DNA from: Desarmillaria ectypa
Lineage: Eukaryota > Basidiomycota > Agaricomycetes > Agaricales > Physalacriaceae
Length of the DNA: 64,000 nt
Assembly: GCA_030407005.1 (NCBI GenBank)
Contig: JAUDYN010000011.1
Coordinates: forward strand, 1,292,501 to 1,356,500
Reading direction: 5' to 3'
A program made the position numbers and the translations under genes. Under the pieces are notes generated by a model. That model worked only from the letters and a program-made list of their open reading frames with translations, had not been told where the DNA came from and made no database searches. Numbering within the stretch: position 1 is the stretch's first letter; every line of letters starts with the position of its first letter. Of this stretch, positions 57,182 through 64,000 are shown one piece after another.

Positions 57182-58920
57182 ATGGCCGCGAAGTTCAAGG
57201 TTATTGTCTGGTGAGCGTCAACCGTCGTCCTATGGAATGGACCCACGATAACTGACCCGATTCTCGATCAGCGGCGGCGGATTAGGCGGACTAGCTTTCG
57301 CTGTAACACTGTCCAAGTATACAAATGTGGACCTCGAGCTATACGAGGCTGCAGGACACTTCTCCGCGGTTGGAGCTGGCATCAGCGTATGGCCGCGAGC
57401 TCTAGAAGTCATGGAGATGATGGGTATGGGACCTGATCTGCAGAAGGTGGCGTCAGCCCCGTTCACACAGGACTACGGTCAGTCGAAATACAGATCTCTA
57501 CTCGTTTCCGAACATTGACATCTCATGTCAGTTACTGCTTGGAGTTTCAGAAAAAGCGACCAGACTGTAGGGAAGGAATTTTGCCGCGTCCACTCTAAAG
57601 GGTACTGTCAAACGTTTCACCGAGGAGACCTGCATGACGTCTTTGTGAATCATCTTTCGCCGAGATGTGTAATCCATTATTCAAAGCGACTGCAATCGTA
57701 TTCCGAACAGCCTGATGGACCAGTAAAGATATTCTTTGAAGATGGGACGACCGCCGAGTGCGACGTGCTGGTCGGCGCTGATGGTATTAAATCTCGAGTA
57801 CGGGCGGCCTTGCTGAAAGATAAGGCGCAGAGTGCCTTGGCGAACGGGAGACTACACGAGGCCGAAGAAATTCTTTCTGGTGTTCCTCAGATGTTTACTG
57901 GATCGGTCGCATATAGATCATTAATTCCCATGGAGAGAATCAAGGAGGATCCTGTTGCACGCAACTTTCAACTTCCCCCGCAACCTACACAGGTAAGTTA
58001 AATTTTACCCCTCATATGATCGTATTGACCTTTTAACCTCTTGCACCCCAGTATTGTGGTCATGGCATCGTTAGTGCTTTCCTCGTTTCCACTCAATTTT
58101 CTTTTATGAATTTCCTGTAGAACATCGTTGTATATCCGGTGTCGAACGGCACCTTGTTGAACGTCGCCCTCTTTCGGCATCAGAAACACCTACTGGGTAC
58201 TTCATACGACCCACCGTTCCCGGTTCAGGTAGACAAGACTGAACTAATGGCGCTCGCCGAATTTTCAGAATGGGAACCAGAAATCCAGGCGTGGCTACGG
58301 GTGAGTACTCTATCATCCATTTTGATTGATGACTACCCTTGTTAACGTGCCTGGACTCAGTGTATCGACAAGCCAAGCAGATGGCCTATGTACTGTGCCA
58401 GGGTGTTGCCATCCTATGCGTCAGATCGCGTTGCAATTATCGGTGACTCGGTAGGTACGCATGGAATAATTTAATCGCTCAATTGACAGAAGAAAAGGCA
58501 CATGCAATGCTCCCGCATCAGGCCTCCGGCGCAGGTCAAGCAATCGAGGTACTTGCTTCATCGCTGTCTCATAGCCCTGCCCATCTGATAGAGTTCTTTC
58601 AGGATGGCTATTTCCTAGCGACTCTTCTCGGCCACTCGCTCACGACACGGAAAAATATACCCAAAACATTGGAAGTATATGATTCCGTTCGCCGTCCGTT
58701 TGTTATTGGCGTCTGGAAACGATCCGCCAGCAGCGCTAGGTATTTCACTATGACCCATGAAGATTTTGAGTGGGACAACGATGCACCGGAAGCTGAAGTA
58801 TGGGAGAAGCTTGAGGGAACAGCGATAGCTATAAACAAAGGCTTCGAGTGGGCATGGGCGACATCATTCAAAGGGATGATGGCAGAGGGTGTACGGAGGC
58901 TGGAGGCTGCACAGAGATAG
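57182..58920 (+). CDS. FAD-dependent monooxygenase, salicylate-hydroxylase-like (copy 2)
   Basis: Paralog of the gene at 28385-30277. Start MAAKFKVIV is spliced at 57210 to CGGGLGGLAFAVTLSKYTNV, VDLELYEAAGHFSAVGAGIS, then VTAWSFRKSDQTVGKEFCRV, TFHRGDLHDVFVNHLSPR, ECDVLVGADGIKSRVRAALL (DG motif), VAYRSLIPMERIKED and NIVVYPVSNGTLLNVALFRH. The GD motif is DRVAIIGDS..AHAMLPHQASGAGQ, interrupted by an intron. Further exons read DGYFLATLLGHSLTTRKNIP and DSVRRPFVIGVWKRSASSAR, ending RLEAAQR at TAG 58918-58920. In this copy the usual HQGAGAG is HQASGAG. Intron positions parallel those of copy 1, so they descend from one duplication, now 29 kb apart in the same orientation. Substrate unknown. Confidence 0.87.
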
Positions 58921-59880
58921 ATGTGCCATTTCGCGTACCCTTGTTCATCCAGCTTAGCTCAAAGTTACTCCTGAACACATTCAGGGTCACTTAACCGCAG
59001 GACGGCAAGATATATATGATGTATATGCACCTTTTCTCCAAATATCTACTGGATCCAGGCAGTCGATGACGCAGTCGCCAAGTTCTCTACGCGTGTACTG
59101 ACACCATATGAGCTACCCTGGATAGTGGGCTATGCGGGAAGTGTCCGTTGACTACTGATTGTTCCAGAGCTTACAGCCAGATTTTCTAGGGCTTCAACTA
59201 GATGGTGAAGTTTGAACAATATCACGTCCGAAGTCAAGGAGTCATTTTCAGATTTGCGCTTTCTGCATAATAGTCCTGACCACGAGAATCATGTCTTGTG
59301 GTCGAAGTCTTTCAATAGCAAAACGTTATTAAGATCAGTACAACGTACGCAGTAGAGAACCTGCACAAAAATTTCCACCCGAACAAACAGATTGATAATA
59401 CTATAAATACCCGCTCTGTCTCTCGGTAAGGTCGCAAGGTGCCTGACCACTGTTCAAATCCCGCCTTCGTGAATGGGGGCAGAGTGTGCGCCGATCTAGA
59501 GCACTGGCAGCAACCATGGGGTCATCTGAAGCATCGATCTTGTTTCGACTTAAAATTAACGCATGAGCTGTCCATACTAAAGGACATATTTGTAACTCCA
59601 TTCCCGCTGAGTCCCCAGGGATGACCGCCTTATATGATGCCCATTCAAGACAGGAATGCTGTTGCGAAGCCATCACCCTTGGAGCGTTTTCTCCGTTTAA
59701 CTGTTCCTACTCACATTGAAGTTTTGCGAATGAAACCGTAAGTATCGGTACACCAATGTTTGTTACCATTAGCTTGCCGCAGGCCATTGGAGACGTTTCA
59801 GTCAAATAATTTACCTGTCAGACTTTATAAACTAGGGGTTTCGAAATTTGAATAGAATTTCAAGTAGCTCGAAGATAAAA
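58921..59880. other. Intergenic, 960 bases
   Basis: 3' flank of the monooxygenase and flank of tRNA-Gln. A phrase gttcaaatccc at 59453-59463 resembles a tRNA B box, but no cloverleaf could be built around it. No coding gene seen. Confidence 0.4.
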
Positions 59881-59960
59881 AGGTACTACCAGGGATCGAA
59901 CCTGGGTTATGGGAAATCATTCAATCAGAATCCCATGTGCTACCACTACACCATAGCACC
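59881..59960 (-). tRNA. tRNA-Gln (anticodon CUG) with a 9-nt intron
   Basis: Read on the minus strand, the gene starts GGTGCTATGGTGTAGTGG and ends TAGTACC plus discriminator T. Acceptor stem GGTGCTA pairs with TAGTACC (one G-T). The A box TGGTGTAGTGG and B box GGTTCGATCCC are good. The anticodon stem TGGGA/TCCCA encloses TTCTGA, nine extra bases and T. Removing the nine gives a 7-base loop with anticodon CTG, decoding CAG. The T-arm CCAGG/CCTGG is perfect. Sequence resembles fungal tRNA-Gln closely. Confidence 0.9.
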
Positions 59961-60515
59961 GTTTCTGCGCAATTGATGAGGTACTAATTTTGGCAAAGGT
60001 AAGTCTCAGAGAAATACTATCTATATGCGCTATAGGGGCCTTAGAATATTTGAAATATGCCATCATCATCATGCCCCGAGCAGCATTTTCAGCGATGCTG
60101 GCACATTCGAATACTGCTTTGGGGATATCCAGGGAGGAAACAATGTTTAGATTGGGTTCATCAAGGTAGAGACAACGTTTGCTGGGAACCATATGGGTGC
60201 GGAGGTGAGCAGGGACTCGGATGAGGGTAGGGTCGACATTCACTATTGCCTCCTTAGACCCTTAGACATACAGTTGAGAGGGACAGACAGGTAAAGGGCT
60301 CCCCAGTCGTGTACGGAGCTCGATATGTGGGGCAGTAATGTATGGTAGCGCACAGCTTAATTGCGTTGATAGCATGGTATACGCATTCAGTGCAGAATAC
60401 ATGCCTTATAGCAGGCACGAGGGAGCGACGAAATGGAGGTGAGGAAGAGGGACGTACCACAGTGCAGTGCGACTAGCTGCTTGAGTTCGTCGATGCAAAT
60501 ACTGCAAGACCATGG
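59917..60515 (-). pseudogene. RING-finger-like gene, degenerate
   Basis: The minus strand reads CSICIDELKQLVALHCG up to a GTACGT donor near 60455. After an AAG acceptor near 60405, in a frame one base off, it reads HVFCTECVYHAINAIKLCAT and HYCPTYRAPYTTGEPF. The pattern is C-x2-C, C-x-H-like, C-x2-C, then CPxC, that is a RING finger, but the final zinc-binding Cys is Tyr (CPTY instead of CPTC) and the splice leaves a -1 frameshift. A further exon reads VNVDPTLIRVPAHLRTHMVP and SSLDIPKAVFECASIAENAA. Its frame runs on into the tRNA-Gln gene, so its true end is unclear. Probably a broken E3-ligase-type gene; an alternative splice site I missed could rescue the frame. Confidence 0.5.
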
Positions 60516-61093
60516 TGAAAGGTGTAGTAGTATGTCGGTGGAACTGACCTTGTTCCTCCGCTTTCTTACGCTGCGCTATCGGCACCTTCAACATCAAACA
60601 TCTTTCATCCCAATGGTTTGGCACATATCTACAATAATCAAGCTTTCTCATGTCCTTTGAGCATGTCCCCTTCTGATGGTGCGTTTTGCGTCGGTATCCA
60701 TGTTTCTCTATAGCTGATAGTCTGTTAATGCACACCGTAGTTGAAAGTGATTCTCGCACTCCTCGTGTTAGACATAACCCCAGAATGAGATTGTTCGACC
60801 GTTTACTGCAAATATACCTCGCCTTTCTCTGAGCCGTTGCATCCTGTCTTCGAAATGGTATTCTGCCATACCTCGTACGTGTTGGCTCTGGGGCCCTTTT
60901 TCACCAATTGAAGTCTTTCTGACAAACGGTTAGCATCTCAGTGAGTATCTTTACAATCAATGCTATGATTATTGATGACAGAAATTTTTATTGAAGATAG
61001 CAAGGCATACGCCCCAGTAGCGCCTACTGGGATCCTGTAGAACAAAGCAAGTGCGTAAAGTGTCTTAGACGATCAGTCCTCACTTTCATCAGG

Positions 61094-62248
61094 TTGTCGA
61101 AATGGCTCGACGAACTGCGTTCAGGATCTATAGATGTGCCAACGAGCACTGAAGAACTAGATCGCATATTCTGGGAGCAGTTTATATACTACTGCTGGTC
61201 TGGCACCCTTAGTCGTTCGACCTATGACTTGCGCCATTTCTGTAATCTTGATCCTGACGCAGAATGTACTTTTTGTGATGTGAACAGGCTCTACAGGCGA
61301 GAATAATCTGATTTCGCTTGATATCTCGACATTAACAGAGGACGACCAGGATGCCATCAACAATGCCTTGTTTTCCTCTATGTGTCGCCTTCTTCTTCGT
61401 TTTGACACTAAATAATTAATCCAATAGCACAAAGAGCGGCAAATACTGGGAGAACATTCCTAACTATGAACACCAAGGAACATGCACCATCTGTAATGCA
61501 GAGGACTCCCTGAAACACATACTGCTAGAATGCGACCTACCGGGACAGGAGATAATCTAGGAGCTAGCCAAGAAAGTCTGGGAAAAGAAGCGCCAAACAT
61601 GGCCTAGTCTGACATACGGTAAAATTCTGGGCTGCAGCACCGCGGATCTCAAAGATGAGAAAGGGAATACACTGCATGGACTATCGAGGTTGTACAGAAT
61701 CCTAATAACAGAGTCTGCGTACCTTATCTGGTGCCTGCGTTGCGAAAGGAAGGTCGGACGGAACGATGAACTAGAAAAGGATGGCGCACTGAAAAGGAAT
61801 CACAAAATCACTGGATAAAATAGGTCAGTACTAGGCTGAAACTTGATTGTGCCATAACCAACGCGAAACACTAAGAGTTGACGCGGTGATTACAAATGTG
61901 GCAAGGCACCTTACAAAACGAGGACGTTCTCCCGGAATCCAGTTATCCGGGAACCCAGGGTTTTAGTGGGTATAGGATCGCACAACCGTCTATATAGACA
62001 TGGTAATGACAGCTAACATTGCCAGATTCGAATCCCACACTACTAGAGAGTCCCTGCAACCTCAGCTGGCTATCGGGGCTAACGTGGTTAGTTGCCAATC
62101 GCCGAAAAGCTTCACCGAAAATAATAATAATAAAAAAGAGGGTTGGTTCCATGGGGATATTGCAGAGAAAAATATCCTTTACTCAACTGACACCGATGGC
62201 CGGAAGAAGTCTTTGCGACCCATCCCTAGCAGAGCGGTAGTAGTGTGA
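61094..62248 (+). pseudogene. Kinase-like fungal orphan family, copy B (deleted and split by a LINE)
   Basis: The second copy of the 7.3-8.9 kb segment; similarity begins in the upstream flank near 60826. It reads SKWLDELRSGSIDVPTSTEE, LDRIFWEQF and FCNLDPDAECTFC up to about 61285. Then it jumps to ENNLISLDISTLTEDDQDAI, so some 680 bases present in copy A (about 7814-8485) are missing. At 61436 the copy is broken by an inserted LINE fragment and resumes at 62141 with FHGDIAEKNILYSTDTDGRK. This keeps the catalytic HGD..N that copy A has lost, followed by a frameshifted end. No functional protein is expected. Copies A and B together let the ancestral gene order be inferred. Confidence 0.75.
61437..62134 (+). 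mobile_element. 5'-truncated LINE (non-LTR retrotransposon) insertion
   Basis: About 700 bases inserted in kinase-like copy B. The 5' part encodes the C-terminus of a LINE reverse transcriptase: NYEHQGTCTICNAEDSLKHI, LLECDLPGQEII (a C-x2-C-x7-H-x4-C knuckle of the zf-RVT type), then a TAG where Trp is expected, ELAKKVWEKKRQTWPSLTYG, KILGC and SAYLIWCLRCERKVG, with a stop near 61815. A 3' non-coding part follows, ending in (ATA)n and A6 (62119-62137). The hexamer AAAGAG occurs at 61431-61436 and again at 62135-62140, a likely target-site duplication, partly confounded with the A tail. Comparison with copy A (8625-8632) confirms the empty site. The element is dead. Confidence 0.8.
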
Positions 62249-62786
62249 TGTTGATAGACGAGAGCAACGATCCGGTTTGGAAAGCCGATGTTATATCCGT
62301 TAAAAGGGGTCCTAGTGACTTCGTATATTCAATGATCCAGCGGATGATAGAGAACAAGGTCAATTACTTGGATCTCATTGCCTGACAGTGTTCAAGGGGA
62401 TTGCATGAACGTTTCTTGAAGGCCAAACAGATAAACCGCAAATTTCGACCATTATTTACTGTCTCGCACTTATTATACCTTCCTCGGTTCCAACTTTCTT
62501 CATCTTTCAATTTCTTTTGCAGTCGGGTATAGGCTTATAGCACACATTCTCTTCTATCCTGTAGAATTGTGAAAATGTTGGTGATTACACGCATGCTTAA
62601 CGGTTCAGGTTCAGCAACCATGACAGCTATAGGAAGAGAAGGAAAGCATCACTGGGTTCCAAACCGACGATCCAAGACTGTGATCGAGCCATCACTCCCC
62701 TCGAGGTTGAATAAAAACACGAATTCTTAAGCATATGCATCTCTGTTGTACATACCCGACCATAGCCCATTTCAGCACCAAGGCAA
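62249..62786. other. Intergenic, 540 bases
   Basis: Between kinase-like copy B and the stop of the pseudouridine synthase. It may include the decayed tail of copy B up to about 62400. No other feature recognised. Confidence 0.35.
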
Positions 62787-64000
62787 CTATGAACTCGACC
62801 TGTCCCAGTCCCACTCTGGCGCACTCCATTCAGGCATTTCCGTCTCAAACCCACCCAAACTCGTCGTGTACCTCAGCGCATGAAGAAATATATACAGTTT
62901 CTCCGGCTTCGGATCTGGATGAAGTGGTAAGTAGCATTCGGGGCAGTAGTGCTGGTCAGCTTCGACCAACGGAGTCTGCACTACAGGTGCCAATCCCTGC
63001 GCGCGTTCTAGTGCCTCGTCAACGGACAGTTGAGGCGCATCCGTGACTGGAGTGGTGTCATCAGGAGTTCGTGGTGTAATCGGTGTCGCAGGGCTCGCTC
63101 CTGACCTGAAGACGTTCAAAGTCTCATCGACGAACTCAGTCTTGCCCTTTCTCTTCTTGTTACGTGGAGGCGGAGGTTTTAACGCCCAATGCTGTGGTCG
63201 CAGTGGTTCCTTCGCCCGGAAAACGACATCTCGCCACCTGCTCCAGTCTTCTGATTCATCCTGTATGTTGTGAGCTTATGATTCAGTAATATTAGACTGA
63301 TACTCACCTTCATATTTCTCAGACGTGTAATGACTCCAACAGCTTCACTGGAAAGCGGTACAGGTGATCCCATACCGATATCTTTCCCTGTCTCTCGAGG
63401 TAGAAGTTTCAGCTCGGACGTCAAGGCAGACGAGTCTCCATCCTTGGCCAATGATTCAGGACTACCACAGAGCTCGGTGCTGTCTTTGAGATGTGGAGGC
63501 GGAGCGGGAGCAGACCGTTCATCACTGGGAGTGAGATCAATGCCACCTCTTCCTAGGCTGGCACCCTAAACAAATGCAAGATGACTTGAGAAGGTGAATA
63601 GCAAAGAGGAAAGTATACAAACCCAGATTTTGGTCTCGGAATAGACAGGATCATTAGCGATGGGGTGTCCCAAGTATTGCAGGTGTACGCGAATTTGGTG
63701 TGCTATATACCATATGAGACCCTGTATATTTCCTAGGATGATCGAACATACATCGACCCGTCATAGGCTTGCCTGAAGAAAGTGGGTAAGAACAGTATCA
63801 TATTAAAAGTAGCCGACTCACAAAGGACGACACTACTATCCGTTTTTGAGTCATATCGAATCCGAATGAACACAGTTTTGGCTGCCTAAACGAAATATTA
63901 GTTTGGAATGACAGTCACAAGACTGTACTCACTTTGCCCTCTGGATGTACAACGTTCAAACCCATTTGTCTATCAATTGTAAGCAGCGGTTCTTCGCAGA
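62787..64000 (-). CDS. RluA-type RNA pseudouridine synthase, C-terminal part (partial)
   Basis: Pseudouridine synthase of the RluA/PUS9/RIB2 family, which isomerises uridine in tRNA or rRNA; the N-terminal half and catalytic Asp motif lie beyond base 64000. Visible exons read [20 protein letters not shown], then [20 protein letters not shown], then [25 protein letters not shown], the typical GRxHQIRVHL motif split by an intron near 63700-63755, and VYSETKIW. A fungal insertion [20 protein letters not shown] of low complexity follows, then [20 protein letters not shown] and a basic patch PRNKKRKGK. The C-terminus has [20 protein letters not shown] and [10 protein letters not shown], ending EWDWDRSSS at 62787. 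The CxxC pair there is common in fungal members. Confidence 0.88.

Noticed and set aside
59440..59480. Second tRNA suggested by a B-box-like gttcaaatccc
   Set aside because: No A box at the right distance and no acceptor stem could be formed.

Overview
The window is nuclear DNA of a filamentous basidiomycete, most likely an Agaricomycete. The evidence is many short (about 45-70 nt) GT-AG introns, dense genes on both strands, 'house' genes such as chitin synthase, DIS3, DNA2 and PUF6, and families typical of mushrooms: AA5 glyoxal oxidase, DUF6699, MYND-finger proteins and kinase-like orphan families. Gene models were assembled by hand from exon reading frames and splice signals. Outer coordinates are firmer than every internal intron.

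Layout. 1-8.9 kb: 5' end of an APC amino-acid permease (minus), the ribosome-biogenesis factor PUF6 (minus), a division-1 chitin synthase (plus) preceded by an overlapping upstream ORF, and a decayed kinase-like gene. 9-19 kb: IES6 (INO80 complex), a PLAC8-type protein, the replication/repair nuclease-helicase DNA2, and a mitochondrial stomatin-like protein 2. 19-27.5 kb: a long disordered orphan protein, UTP7, a relative of the kinase-like family, and MDM35. 28-41 kb: an FAD monooxygenase, the exosome nuclease DIS3, two conserved but uncharacterised proteins, and a membrane protein resembling a KRE6/SKN1 glucan-synthesis protein without its catalytic domain. 41-49 kb: a tandem pair of MYND-finger genes (one a clear pseudogene) and a second, complete APC permease. 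49-59 kb: a membrane-anchored glyoxal oxidase, a candidate small secreted protein, a DUF6699 protein and a second FAD monooxygenase. 59-64 kb: an intron-containing tRNA-Gln(CUG), a degenerate RING-finger gene, a second copy of the 7.3-8.9 kb kinase-like segment split by a 5'-truncated LINE, and the C-terminal part of a RluA-type pseudouridine synthase.

Common functions. Several genes serve RNA and ribosome metabolism (PUF6, UTP7, DIS3, pseudouridine synthase), genome maintenance (DNA2, IES6) and mitochondria (STOML2, MDM35). No metabolic gene cluster is evident. The unusual content is a set of duplicated and decaying families (kinase-like x3, MYND x2, FAD monooxygenase x2, permease x2) around a conserved core. 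I found no CRISPR array, phage or bacterial-style operon, and nothing that I can defend as a wholly new system. The best leads are the kinase-like family, the chitin synthase upstream ORF, the catalytic-domain-less KRE6-like protein and unusual exon structures.
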